64,000 nucleotides of DNA from Aulostomus chinensis (Eukaryota; Chordata; Actinopteri; Syngnathiformes; Aulostomidae). Below, piece by piece: positions 22,557 through 35,605 of the stretch. The first letter of the stretch is position 1; every line of letters begins with the position of its first letter. Under the pieces are notes generated by a model. It had not been told where the DNA came from. It made no database searches and saw only the letters and a list, made by a program, of their open reading frames with translations. Both the position numbers and the translations under genes were made by a program. The stretch lies in NCBI GenBank assembly GCA_037954235.1, contig JBBMOA010000004.1:9397099-9461098 (forward strand). The letters are read 5' to 3'.

Positions 22557-24927
22557 CTCCTACTAATACTGCTTCTAATACTCCTTCGAATACTCCTAAT
22601 AATACTTCTACTAATACTCCTACTAATACTACTTCTAATACTCCTACTAATACTCCTTCTAATACTCCTACTAATACTACTACTAATACTCCTATTAATA
22701 CTCCAACTAATACTCCTTCTAATACTCCTACTAATACTACTACTAATACTCCTACTAATACTACTTCTAATACTCCTATTAATACTACTTCTAACACTAC
22801 TTCTAATACTCCTATTAATACTCCTACTAACACTACTTCTAATACTCCTACTAATACTCCTTCTAATACTCCTACTAATACTACCTGTAATACTCCTACT
22901 AATACTACTTGTAATACTCCTACTAATACTCCTACTAATACGACTTCTAATACTACTTTTAATACTACTTCTAATACTCCTACTAATACTACTTCTAATA
23001 CTACTTCTAATACTCCTACTAATACTACTTCTAATACGCCTACTAATACTACTTCTAATACTACTTCTAATACTCCTACTAATACTACTTCTAATACTAC
23101 TTCTAATACTCCTAGTAATACGACTTCTAATACTACTTCTAATACTCCTACTAATACTACTTCTAATACTCCTACTAATACTACTTCTAATACTACTTCT
23201 AATACTCCTACTTATACTCCTACTAATACTCCTACTAATACGACTTCTAATACTACTTCTAATACTACTTCTAATACTCCTACTAATACTACTTCTAATA
23301 CTACTTCTAATACGCCTACTAATACTGCTTCTAATACTCCTACTAATACTACTTCTAATACGCCTACTAATACTACTTCTAATACTACTTCTAATACTCC
23401 TACTAATACTACTTCTAATACTACTTCTAATACTCCTAGTAATACGACTTCTAATACTACTTCTAATACTCCTACTAATACTACTTCTAATACTCCTACT
23501 AATACTACTTCTAATACTACTTCTAATACTCCTACTTATACTCCTACTAATACGACTTCTAATACTACTTCTAATACTACTTCTAATACTCCTACTAATA
23601 CTACTTCTAATACTCCTACTAATACTACTTCTAATACTACTTCTAATACTACTTCTAATACTCCTACTAATACGACTTCTAATACTACTTCTAATACTCC
23701 TACTAATACTACTTCTAATACAACTTCTAATACTACTTCTAATACTCCTACTAATACTACTTCTAATACTACTTCTAATACTACTTCTAACACTCCTACT
23801 AATACTACTTCTAATACTACTACTAATACTACTTCTAATACTACTTCTAATACTCCTACTAATACTCCTTCTAATACTCCTACTAATACTACCTGTAATA
23901 CTCCTACTAATACTACTTGTAATACTCCTACTAATACTCCTACTAATACGACTTCTAATACTACTTTTAATACTACTTCTAATACTCCTACTAATACTAC
24001 TTCTAATACTACTTCTAATACTCCTACTAATACTCCTACTAATACGACTTCTAATACTACTTCTAATACTACTTCTAATACTCCTACTAATACTACTTCT
24101 AATACGCCTACTAATACTACTTCTAATACTACTTCTAATACTACTTCTAACACTCCTACTAATACTACTTCTAATACTCCTACTAATACTACTTCTAATA
24201 CTACTTCTAATACTCCTACTAATACTACTTCTAATACTCCTACTAATACTACTTCTAATACTACTTCTAATACTACTTCTAATACTCCTACTAATACGAC
24301 TTCTAATACTACTTCTAATACTCATACTAATACTACTTCTAATACAACTTCTAATACTACTTCTAATACTCCTACTAATACTACTTCTAATACGACTTCT
24401 AATACTACTTCTAACACTCCTACTAATACTACTTCTAATACTACTACTAATACTACTTCTAATACTACTTCTAATACTCCTACTAATACTCCTTCTAATA
24501 CTCCTACTAATACTACCTGTAATACTCCTACTAATACTACTTGTAATACTCCTACTAATACTCCTACTAATACGACTTCTAATACTACTTTTAATACTAC
24601 TTCTAATACTCCTACTAATACTACTTCTAATACTACTTCTAATACTCCTACTAATACTCCTACTAATACGACTTCTAATACTACTTCTAATACTACTTCT
24701 AATACTCCTACTAATACTACTTCTAATACGACTTCTAATACTACTTCTAATACGCCTACTAATACTGCTTCTAATACTCCTACTAATACTACTTCTAATA
24801 CGCCTACTAATACTACTTCTAATACTACTTCTAATACTACTTCTAACACTCCTACTAATACTACTTCTAATACTACTACTAATACTACTTTTAATACTAC
24901 TTCTAATACTACTTCTAATACTCCTTC
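22557..24927. repeat. 12-bp satellite, about 2.37 kb
   Basis: Period 12 throughout, built from AATACTCCTACT and AATACTACTTCT. The plus strand is almost free of G except in ACG, CTGT and a few variant words. Because 12 is a multiple of three and the unit has no stop in several frames, very long open frames appear on both strands; they encode only Thr/Asn/Ser/Pro, Leu/Ile, Ser/Ile/Arg or Val/Leu/Glu repeats and are artefacts. A variant block with ACCTGT recurs at 22883, 23891 and 24515, spaced 1008 and 624 bp (84 and 52 units). Confidence 0.97.
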
Positions 24928-26384
24928 CTGATGCTGAGCTGCTATGTTTGGTGATTTTTGTCACATTCGACTTTGATCACCAGGAATTAAAAGTCCAAAG
25001 AGATCAAGGAGGTGTGTGTGTGTGGGGGGGGGGCACATACATGTGCGTGTCCACACGTGATGGAGCGAGCAGGTCGGGCGCGACTGCCCGTCGATATGTG
25101 AAAGCTCCATTTGTGTGCAGGACTATTTATTATTTAGAGGTCCGTCTCAGTCCTGAAGAGTCTCGCGGCCTCGTGCAGCATCAACATGATCGATAGCTGA
25201 GGAGACACGAGATGTGAGGGACGTCGGCCAACCCCGGCGCGGTAATCAGGCAGAGAGCAGCGCCGCTCGCCAGACGCTCGCGTGTGTGGCCGTTAATTTA
25301 ATTAGAATCTTTTAGGAATAACGTCTTTTTATTCTGTCCTGGGTTTTGTATGCAGTTTGTGTTGCAGGACAAATTGCATCAAGTCCTCTCATCTTTCATG
25401 ACCAGACTATGTGAGGCCCCCCCGCCCCCGGGGTCGGCGTCCTCTACTGAGGCTATCATGTTGATGTTGCATCACCGGCAAGGAGCCGCCTGGCTGGTGT
25501 ACTCGCCGTCCCCCGGGATCAGCCATCCCGTCAATAAAGTTTCCTGTAGGAGGGAAGTTACCGTCCAGTAATGGATCTCTGAGCATTTAGAGGTTTGGAA
25601 CATGTCTGTTGGAAGGGAGAACAACAGGAAGTGATGTCACGTCACACTAGGAAAGCGTCGGCCTCTTTGTACCAGTAGCAGGAGGGGGCGTGCACGTGTC
25701 ACATGTTTCAGGCAACACTGGCAGCGAGTGAAAACATGCGTGTTATATAACATAAACAGCTCTGTTGTTGCTGCTCCATGACAGACAGGAAGTGTCTGTT
25801 TGGTGTGAACACCAGAAGAAGAGTTGAGTCTCTTATCAGGGTAAAGTCGCCTCCCCTCGGGGTCTCTGGAGCCACGTCCGGCCCCCAGCACGGCAGGTCA
25901 CCGCCATCTGATTGGTTGAACAAAAACGTTGTGAGCTCATAACTTCCTTCAACGGTTCCACACAGTAATGGATGCACACTTGTTGCTGGCTACCTGTGGC
26001 GCTCGCCAGCCAGCTGGGTGCCGTCCTCCCACCCTGTCTATCTGTTGCATTGGAGGGAGACAGAGCTGGAGGTCTGGAGCTGATCTCAACTGCTCCGGTG
26101 GGGGGGGGCTGTTGCTAAAGGGCAGATTTGAGTAAGACAGCAGTGATCAAAGCTTCTTGTCTGGGTGGCGCAGTGGTGGAAGAAGGTTAAAGATGGCCGC
26201 CAGACACGTTTAAATCATGACTGCTCAGGTTTTAGTGCTGCTTAATGGGCTGATATGATTCCAGCAGGGAGGGTTCCAGCCCCCCCCCCCGACCCCCCCA
26301 TACAACACCCCAACACATCCATTGGTGGATGAGGGAAGGAAGGCAAGTAGAAGCTGGTATGAGTTGTTTTATGCAGCATCTGAC
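24928..26384. other. Intergenic, no gene recognised
   Basis: Contains poly-G/poly-C runs near 25024, 26100 and 26280. The part 25200-25340, with GTTAATTTAATTAGAATC, has the homeobox-site-rich look of a conserved non-coding element, but this is only an impression. Confidence 0.35.
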
Positions 26385-26727
26385 AGGGGGAGGGAGGAGA
26401 GAAGGAAGAAGGGAGGGGGAGGAAGGGAGGAGGGAAGGAAGGAGAGAGGGAGGAGGGAGGGAGGGAGGAATGAGAAAAGGGAGGAGGAGGGAGGAACGAG
26501 AGAGGGAGGAGGGAAGGAGGGAGGGAAGGAGGGAGGCAGGGAGGAGGGAAGGAAGGAGAGAGGGAGGAGGGAGGGAGGGAGGAATGAGAAAAGGGAGGAG
26601 GAGGGAGGAACGAGAGAGGGAGGAGGGAAGGAGGGAGGCAGGGAGGAGGGAAGGAGGGAGGGAGGAGGGAAGGAGGGAGGCAGGGAGGAGGGAAGGAGGG
26701 AGGGAGGGAGGGAGGGAGGAGAGTAGG
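26385..26727 (+). repeat. Polypurine GGGA/GGAA tract, about 340 bp
   Basis: Nearly uninterrupted purines on the plus strand, mainly GGGAGGA and GGAAGGA words. A block marked by AATGAG (26469 and 26583) and AACGAG (26495 and 26609) is repeated with a 114-bp offset. Long open frames across it are low-complexity artefacts. Confidence 0.95.
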
Positions 26728-27793
26728 AGCTGGTACCAGCCGTACTCTGACAGAGATCATAAAGTAGATGAAAGACGGCGCTGCAGCGCCGGCGTCACTT
26801 TTAATCGACGTCTCTTCAGAGTTACGGCTCGGAGGTCGGATGCTTCATTTAGTTAAAAGCTCTCGGGTGGGAGGGGCCAAGACGTGAGGGATTGGGGTGG
26901 CGGGGGGCGAGGGGGGGTGAGGAAGGCGGCTGCAGGATGCTGTAATGTTTTGTGTTTTCCCTCAATGCCCAGCGACGGTGAAACTCAGGCTTTGTTCATG
27001 TGAAAGGCAGGTTCCCCAGTGTTCCTCGTTCTGGCGCTGCTCACTCCGGTTCGTCGCCTGCGTCTCTCTGGCTAATCTGAGAGGCCTTCTTGATGATCAA
27101 ATTACAGAAGGCGAAGGGGCAGCTAATGTGATTGCTGCTATCGGTCATCAGCAGGTCAGAGATGACACGACACAGCCTGCACCAAACATGGTCCAGCCTC
27201 ATGACTGGAGGGGCTGGAGACCAGAACAATGTTCTGGGTTCTCCTCTGTCACCGGCGGTAGGAAGTGTTCTCTAATGGACGTCAAGGACGGAGCCAAGGA
27301 GAGCTCAAGGTGAGCGCGTGAGGTGAATCTGAATCGTAAATCGACTTCCTCCTCTGAGTCATGACATAATCAAATCTTCAATCCCACATGTGCCGCTAAA
27401 AATAACCACCGAAGCGGCCCGTTGACATGGAACATGAGACACCTGGTTCCTCGTCTGACTCCAACAGCATCTTCCAAGAATGTTCTCAGCGTTCTCGAAA
27501 GTCTTTCCAGAAAAGTCCCCAGTTAGAGTTCTTTGAAAGGACTTGGGGGCGTTAGAGGTCCGCAACAGAACCTGAAGTTCAAGAATGTTCAAGTCTGTTC
27601 TGTTGACCCAGACATTCAAACGACTCCCCGAAACGAACGACTCCTCAAAATTCCCATTTCAAACCTTTAGGAGAAGAATCGCACACACGGAACACTCTTA
27701 GAGCAACAATCCTCGCAGCTCCTCCACGCAGCCACGATGACGACAGTGATGATGAGGAAATATTGGAGATTCTCTCTCTCTCTCTCTCTCACT

Positions 27794-27830
<37 letters not shown>

Positions 27831-28583
27831 GTTCACCTGGTGTAGAAGCAGAGCTGGTGCTGGGAGGAAATGATGTGATGGGCACCAGTTTGATGCGTCC
27901 ACATTCACTCGGACCTCACAAGAACCCACAAACCCGAGGAAAGAATTTCTCCAATTAAGGTACAAACACCCACTGGGACTCAAGGATGAGCTGAACACGT
28001 TTCATGGGTAAAGGTCAAAGGTCAAGGTCACTGTCACCTCACATCTGTCCTACATTTTTCAGGAGCATCTTTGCCACAGATGTCCACTGGGACTCCAGAA
28101 TGTGTTGAATGTTGAAGCCACTGCTGATGTTGAATTATGGGTTGTGGTTAAATTATATAACAAAAAACAGAACTGGCACCTCTCCTGCCACTAGGTGGCA
28201 GCACCTGCGGCCAATCCAACCTGAAGCACTTGGTCGTGCCTGCTCAGGTCCTCACTCTGGTCTAAGTTCTTGCTTGTGTTGGACAAAAGCGTCTGCTAAC
28301 TGTAGATTTGTAGATTTGTGGAATGAGCTGAAGAGGTTTTGGTAGCGAAGGGTCAAAGGTCGCACCTCATTATTTGGTCTCCTTCTTCAAGCCCTACCCA
28401 GCACAGCTGTGTGGTTTCAAGCTACGGGAAGAAACAATGGCGAGAGTGTGTTGAGTGTAATCGGGGTCCACTGGGAGCTCAGCGCTTCCATCACGTCCCA
28501 CCGCCATCAAAACTCCAAACCGCCGCGAACAAGCCTCCTGGTTATATAAGCACTTGATAACATACATAACATACAGTGGAGAC

Positions 28584-28622
<39 letters not shown>

Positions 28623-28720
28623 TAATAACAATCACATTGTTGTAGTGGTAATTATAGTTATGATGTTAGTAATATGATAGTAATGTAGTGTAGCATAAAA
28701 TATACAATAATAATAACATA
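26728..28720. other. Intergenic with dispersed repeats
   Basis: No gene. It holds a (CA)n at about 27795-27832 and a (GT)n at 28585-28621. 27960-28110 is a dispersed fish repeat containing CACTGGGACTCAAGGATGAG and the perfect DR1 motif AGGTCAAAGGTCA at 28012-28024. Confidence 0.5.
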
Positions 28721-30040
28721 ATCCATCCATCATCCATTCATCCATCATCACTCCATCATCCATTCATCCATCATCCCTCCATCCATCATCCATCCATCAT
28801 CCATTCATCCATCATCCCTCCATCCATCATCCATCCATCATCCATCATCCATTCATCCATCATCCATCCATCATCCATCCATCCATCATCCATCCATCAT
28901 CCATCCATCCATCATCTATCCATCATCCATTCATCCATCCATCCATCATCCCTCCATCCGTCATCCATTCATCCATCATCCATCCATCCACCATCCCTCC
29001 ATCCATCATCCATCCATCCATCATCCCTCCATCCATCATCCATCCATCCATCATCCCTCCATCCATCATCCATTCATCCATCATCCATCCATCCATCATC
29101 CCTCCATCCATCATCCATCCATCCATCATCCATTCATCATCCATTCATCCATCCATCCATCATCCCTCCATCCGTCATCCATCCATCCATCATCCATCCA
29201 TCATCCATCCATCCATCATCTATCCATCATCCATTCATCCATCCATCCATCATCCCTCCATCCGTCATCCATTCATCCATCATCCATCCATCCATCCATC
29301 ATCCATCCATCATCCATCAATCCATCATCCCTCCATCCATCATCCATTCATCCATCATCCATCCATCCATCATCCCTCCATCCATCATCCATCCATCCAT
29401 CCATCATCCATTCATCCATCCATCCATCATCCATCCATCATCCCTCCATCCATCATCCATCCATCCATCATTCATCCATCCATCCATCATCCATCCATCC
29501 ATCCATCATCCATCCATCCATCATCCATCCATCCATCAGCCATCCATCCATCCATCATTCATCCATCATCCATCCATCCATCATCCATCCATCCATCCAT
29601 CATCCATCCATCATCCATCCATCCATCATCCATCCATCCATCCATCATCCATCCATCCATCATCCATCCATCCATCCCTCCATCATCCATCCATCCATCA
29701 GCCATCCATCCATCCATCATCCATCCATCCATCATTCATCCATCCATCCATCATCCATCCATCCATCCATCAGCCATCCATCCATCCATCCATCATCCAT
29801 CCATCCTCCATTCATCCATCCATCCATCAGCCATCCATCCATCCATCATCCATCCATCCATCCATCCATCCTCCATCCATCCATCCATCCATCAGCCATC
29901 CATCCATCCATCATTCATCCATCCATCATTCATCCATCCATCCATCATCCATCCATCCATCCATCATTCATCCATCCATCCATCCCTTCATCCATCATCC
30001 ATCCCTCCATCCATCCCTCCATCCCTCCATCCCTCCATCT
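28721..30040 (+). repeat. (ATCC)n array with CATC and ATTC variants, 1.3 kb
   Basis: Continuous tetranucleotide-based array, mostly ATCC interrupted by CATCATCC, ATTC, CCTC and CAGCC variants. It leads directly into the repeat element at 30041. Confidence 0.97.
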
Positions 30041-30349
30041 CCTGTTCAGGGTGGTGGGGGTGGAGCCTATCCCAGCAGCCTTCCCCCTGGACAGGTCACC
30101 AGTCCATGGCAGGGCCAACACATAGAGACAGACAACCATTGGCTCTCCCAGCCACGCCTACGGTCAATTTAGAGTCTGGATTAACCTGGTCCCTCTTGAT
30201 GTCTTTGGACTGTGGAGGAAGCTGGAGTACCAGAGAGAACCCAGCAGGAACAGGGAGAACATGGAGACTCACCCAGAAAGACCCCGTGCTGCAGCCGGGG
30301 CTCCACCCACAACCTTCTTGATGGGGGCCACCGTGAGGACCACTGCTCC
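30041..30349 (+). mobile_element. Fish interspersed repeat, copy 1
   Basis: Contains the widespread teleost words GGAGCCTATCCCAGCAGCC, CAGGTCACCAGTCCATGGCA, CAATTTAGAGTCTGG, ATGTCTTTGGACTGTGGAGG and GGAGAACATGGAGACTCACC. It ends GGACCACTGCTCC. A reverse-complement copy at 52770-53124 has the same 71-codon translation where compared (30106-30321 against 52844-53059). A diverged fragment is at 46826-46890. No coding function; repeat class not assigned. Confidence 0.85.
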
Positions 30350-30399
30350 TCTATTAACTACATATAATAACTAAATATACCTTATATAATAACTGAGCC

Positions 30400-31160
30400 C
30401 CCTTTTTCTCTCCCCTCCTTTTGTTCTTGTCCTTCCCTTTTTTCTTTACCTCCTTTTTGTTTCCATCACAAAGGAAATGTCCAGGTGAGCGTTGAAGTCC
30501 CCCAGTAGGACAATGGAGTCCCCAGTCGGGGCGACCATCCAGCACCCTTCCCAGGGACTCCAGAAAGGGTGGGTATTCTGAACTGCTGTTCGGAGCATAA
30601 ACACTGACAACAGTCAACCCCTCTCAAGGACTTGGGTTCTGGACCCGCAGCTATGTGTTGAGGTGAAGCCGACTCTATCTAGCCGGTAACACTCTACCTC
30701 TTCCACCAGCTCTGGCTCCTTCCCAAAAGGATTCCCATGTCCCAAAAGCCAGCTTCCATGTCTGGGGATCAGACAGCCAAGGCCCCCGCCCTGGTCTGCT
30801 GCCCAAACCACACTGCACCAGACCCATCCGGTTCCTCTTGCAAGTGGTGGGTCCATGGGGGACAAGTCCATGTAACTTTTTCAAGCTGGGGCCCGGCTGG
30901 ACCCCATGGGCTAAGGCCCGACCACTAGGCGCTCACCAACGGCCACTTCCCCAGCCTGGCTCCAGGGCGGGGCCCCAGTACCCCTCCGGGCTGGGTACAC
31001 TGACTCCTAGTTCTTGTATCCATGAAGGGTCTGTTGAACCCTTCTTTGTCTGGCCCTTCTCCTAGGACCAGTCTGCCTTGGGTGACCCAACCAGGGGCAA
31101 AATCCCCCAACAGCATAGCTCCTAGGGTCATTAGGGCACACAAACTCCTTCACCACGATA
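30400..31160 (-). pseudogene. LINE fragment: 5' region and endonuclease start, broken
   Basis: On the minus strand the frames read ...YRLDRVGFTSTHSCGSRTQVLERG and then TVVSVYAPNSSSEYPPFLES followed by LGRVLDG, the start of the APE-like endonuclease of a fish non-LTR retrotransposon. Frame changes separate the pieces, and the GDFN region near 30500 is shifted and truncated. Upstream (31160-30880 on minus) is presumed 5' leader. It lies in opposite orientation to the RT fragment that follows at 31170. Confidence 0.7.
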
Positions 31161-31169
31161 AGGTGACAG

Positions 31170-31365
31170 TTCCAGGTGGTGGAGGGGGTTGAGTTTGGTG
31201 GCAGGAGGATGTCGTCTCTGCTTTTTGTGGATGATGTGGTCCTCTTAGCTCCATCAAACCACGACCTCCAGCTCCTGCTGGGACAGTTCGCAGCCGAATG
31301 TGAAGCAGCAGGAATGAGAATCAGCACTGAGGCAGTTCTGGTCTCCAGGAGCAGGCTAGCTGGTG
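31170..31365 (+). pseudogene. LINE reverse transcriptase fragment
   Basis: The plus frame reads EFGGRRMSSLLFVDDVVLLA, then FAAECEAAGMRISTEA: the FVDD catalytic motif and following palm segment of a fish non-LTR RT. Only about 60 codons remain; sequence after about 31365 no longer looks like RT. Clade not assigned. Confidence 0.8.
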
Positions 31366-34300
31366 AGCTAATTGTGGTTCATGTTCCTGAAAGCAGGTGG
31401 AGGACAACAAAAGCACCCTTCCCTTCTACCACTGTCGACCGGCCCATCCGTCTTTTGTTCTCCTCTGGGTTCTGTTGACGGCTGGGTCAGGGTATACAGA
31501 TTATTCCATATGCTACGTGTTCCTGAAACCACGTTGCTTATGTTGGGACTTCCTCTAACAACGGCCTGCTGGTCCTGAAAACGAGCTGGCAGCTCCGTGA
31601 TGAGAGTAGCACGAAATAAAGACTTCATGATGTTAAAGGTAGGAGAATACGACAGTATTAATATTTAGAGTGCTGAGGGGAAATGGAAAGACTTCCTGGG
31701 TGGAACCGTTCCCGCTCTGACACTTGCTGATATTTGGTGTTTCATCGGAGCGTCTATTTACATCTGAACTATGATAAGAATGTTCGGATGATTGTATGCA
31801 GCTGTATAGCAAGTGGCTGTAGGCTGCGGCCGCACTTCTGGTTCTATTTATAGTTCTAACAATGGAAAATCTGCTCTGCGGCCTCTTTATCAGCGCTCCG
31901 GTCCTCCAGCCGAGGCCGAGGTCAGACGCCTCCTTCTGTCTGTCACCAGATCAGCCGAACGCGTTCCCAAACCCTTCTTATCCACCCTGAGACAGAAGAC
32001 GTTGCAGGAGAGGACACGCACTCACGCTGTTATTACTTCGCCCCCAGCATTTTACTTTAAAAGGTCTTTTCCCCTTCTACTTCACTTCATAGTGACTCCA
32101 GAATGCAGGAAGATCCAGCCACGTTGTCACGGTTTGCTGTCACTGGTTTCTCTGTTTACCCTTGAATGCATCATCCGTCACCCTCTCCCAGCCAATCAGC
32201 CAATCTTCACCACAATCAGCGTCTACCGCTCCCACCTGCTCAGATTCAGATTCAGGTTCAGATTCAGGTTCAGATTCAGGTTCAGATTCAGGTTCAGATT
32301 CAGGTTCAGATTACTTTATTTATCCTCGAGGGGCAATTAAAGTACGGTACAACTGAGCAGCATGACATTAAAAAACAATAGAAAAAAAAGGGACATGACA
32401 GTGGGAATAAATAAGAGAATAAAAATAAGATTAAAGATAAAATACAATAAATATGCTACATACAGCACGCCAGTTGGAGAGCCCTCGTCGGTTCCTCTGC
32501 TTCGAGACTCTCCGGCACGTTTCTGCCTCCTGGTAACGTTGATGCTGATTTTTCCTTTGGTTTATTTTTTCGAGCTTTCCTTAACCAGCCTCTGGTGTGT
32601 TGCTCTTGGGTCCGTGTCCCTCTGCGTGTCACACATTTGATTAGCCAGAAGCTAATGGAGACTGAATGCTAACAGCAGCTAAACTGTCCAAAAACATCAG
32701 TTTCCAAACTCTCCAAGGTAATCCAGGTCTTTGTATCCCTGACTGATGGTCACTAACCCATAAACACTGTGATCGGACCAAAACAAACGATTGTGGACGA
32801 GTCACGTGACTGTTTGGCCTGGTCGCACGTGTCCATGGTAGCACAGACCCAGAAGTTTCTCCTGCAGCTGCTTTGTTTTTAGCTCAAACCAGAGTGAGAA
32901 GAAGATGAGGAGGATGTGGATTGTACCAGATTATGACCTCATAAACAGACGTTTGCGGACAGAAGCGACACGGCGGGAGACCTCATTCCCCAGCACTGTT
33001 GTGAGTTCGTTTTTGTCATTTTTTTCACTTCAGTTACGACACAAAGACACAACTCTGGTTAGCAAATTTGCCTGAGAAAACCAGACAAATCTCCCTTTAT
33101 TAGATGTATAAAGGAACACAGTGTCCCGCTGCCACTGCCAGCAGGTCACCAGAGACTTTCACTGGCACGCGAGAACAAAAAAATGCATAGTTACACAACT
33201 GAGTAATGTATTCAGACGCCATGACAGTGGAGGTCAAACCTTGACAGGCTGCTCTGCTTCATCTGCATCCCGTCATGTACAGAACAGCTGCTGAGCTCAA
33301 TCTCGCAGCTTTGTAGTCGACTCAGATCACATTCCCACCGCTAACAAAGCCCCCAGACTCCACTTCTGTCAGGATCCCACTCAAAGATCTGGGAGGGAAC
33401 ATGGTTCACTTGATATGGGCAGCAGAGCGGCGTGCTAACGCCGTGCTGCTGGCGTGCTCTCCTCTTTAGCCTCAGAGAGGATGCTGCCGCTCATTCTTGA
33501 CTTTGCAGACAAATTGGATAAAGATGCTTCCAGGGTTTAAACCCGTCAACTCCCGGGTTCTGTCTCATGTTTGCTAACGGTGAATTCATTCTTACACCGG
33601 TGGTTTAAAGTCCCGCATCTCCATGGAAACGGCACAGCGCAACAGCAAACTGTGGGGACCAGTTACATGTTGAGACCTCGAAACAACTGAGGGAACTGCA
33701 AGATCGAGGGAGGGAGTTGTTTGATAATTAAACGGGGGGGGGGGGGCAAGAATGATTCAAACATCAAATTGCAATGCAAGGGGGGGGGGATTAAAAACTC
33801 AGGTTGGACTGCGTGTGTGTGTGTGTAGCCCAGCCCCCCATCCTGGTTTGACTTGCTCTGCCGTGCAGCAGTGAGACCACAACACAGTTTCCCCTTGTAA
33901 ACGCTTTAACAACGAGATGTGCGCATTCCTGAGGCTTCCTCTCTTTCACACCCGGCAGAGGGGAGGCTCCGGCCGCCTGGCGCCCTATGACACTCGTACG
34001 TGGTCAAGTCTGCCCAGTTCTGCTGGGGTGTTTAAGCACCGTCATAAATCAGAGTTGAGCTTCACTGAAGCTGCAGGTTGCCATGACAACGGGATAGATG
34101 CTTCAGGCTTGGCAGTTAAAGACATGGCCCTGCTGGAGAAGAGATGGCGGTCTGTCTTAACTCAATACGTGGTCATAATGAACGACTGCTGGACGCCAGA
34201 GGAGACGTGCTCCTGTTGAGTTGCTGTGCCGCTGAGACACACACCAAGCAGCTGTGATGGGGGGGGGTCTTCACATCAGGAAGTCCGGGGCCTCCTGTGC

Positions 34301-35244
34301 AGGGATGGGACGCTCCCGGTTGGCGAGGACTCTCCCCAGAGACCTGGAACGATGCAAGCCACATTTAGCACTGAGCTAAACCACCACTTAAACTGTTTGT
34401 TTCTGGTGTCATGGGAGGGGGGGGGGGAGCAGTCTGAGACCTTAGGAAGACCCTCTCTGTGCCCCCCCCCCTCTGTGCCCCACCCCCCCACCATAAACAC
34501 TAAGGACATAGTGAAGGTCAGTAGCAGTAGGTCCTTGGGGGGCACTTGATGGACAATGTGACCTTGACCAATAAAAACATGGCCATTGTAAAGGAGCCCC
34601 GCCCCACCGCCAACTCCAGTCCAGTGCTGTATCAGCAAAGACCCGTGAGAGACCACCACTCCCAGGAGGGACAGACGCACTGGGACCAGCACTGCCTGGT
34701 TGCTATGGTGATAGAGGACCTTACTGGTCTGCAACCCAGTCCATGCCATCACTTAAAAAAAAAAAAAAGGCTGCATTCAAGGGTTGATTTAAAAAAAGCA
34801 GACATCTGAGCGTCGCCTACTGATATTCATACCAACAGATGTGTGCGGGTGTGTGTGCAGAAGCCTGCTCAGCTTCCATGTGTTGAAAAGCAACCCCAAC
34901 CCAGCGTGTGCTGGGAGCACTGGTGTGATGGTGAACTCTCCGCCATGACGCCTGCAAACGGAAAGAAACTCCAGGTTTCTGACCTGTGGATCCAGTTGAT
35001 TGTGCAGGTTTGGCTCCTTCCTCCTCACCAACATCTGCTTCTGCTCAGCCGCCCTCGGCGCCGTTCTCCCTCCTCCTTCTCATTTTCTATCTCTGACACC
35101 GGTGTTGCATTCAAGTGTTTGCAGGATATCTCATTTGTCTGATGGGTTTCAGTCCCGACAGCCATTTTGTCGGACAAGCTGCATGTCTTTTTTTTGACGT
35201 CCATGTTTTTCTTTTCTGAACAGGAAGGATGGAGCCATTATGTG

Positions 35245-35292
<48 letters not shown>

Positions 35293-35605
35293 ATACACAC
35301 ACACTTACACACACAAAAGGGGGTGGTCTCCTCCATTACAGTCATGGTACAGGCTTCATAGATCCAGAGCACTTAGAAAGGAACACACAGCGGCAACAAC
35401 AGGAATTCAGTGCAGTACTTTTGTATTATTATCATTAGTAGTAGTAGTAGTAGTATTGTTGAAGTTATGAAAAATAAACCTCTAATTCTCTTTCTTCCTG
35501 TGGTTTTGTTTCCCAGTGTGTTCCTGCTGCGGAGGTCGGGATCGGTGGTGAGGAGCGAAAATAAGAAACGCAACGCAGCCACAAGGCTGCATGACTGCTA
35601 ATAAG
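31366..35605. other. Intergenic with short repeats, no gene recognised
   Basis: 32240-32310 is a 12-bp minisatellite (TTCAGATTCAGG) leading into a repeat tail ACTTTATTTATCCTCGAGGG. 32095-32125 and 32640-32780 resemble the dispersed repeat also seen near 8.5 and 45.8 kb. Poly-G/C runs lie at 33735, 34258, 34417 and 34465, poly-A at 34755, and (CA)n at 35250-35285. Open frames here match nothing I know. Confidence 0.45.

Noticed and set aside
22427..25196. Open frames of more than 800 codons on both strands (Thr/Asn/Ser/Pro, Leu/Ile and Ser/Ile/Arg repeats)
   Set aside because: They are by-products of a 12-bp satellite whose unit lacks stops in several frames; there is no domain or start context, and both strands are open at once.
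26242..26856. Gly/Arg/Glu-rich and Pro/Ser-rich open frames
   Set aside because: Low-complexity readings of the polypurine tract.
28721..30040. A CRISPR-like array
   Set aside because: Simple tetranucleotide repeat with no unique spacers; eukaryotic context.
33917..34219. 100-codon open frame starting MCAFLRLPLFHTRQ
   Set aside because: No recognisable domain, no splice or codon-use support, and open frames of this size are common by chance here.
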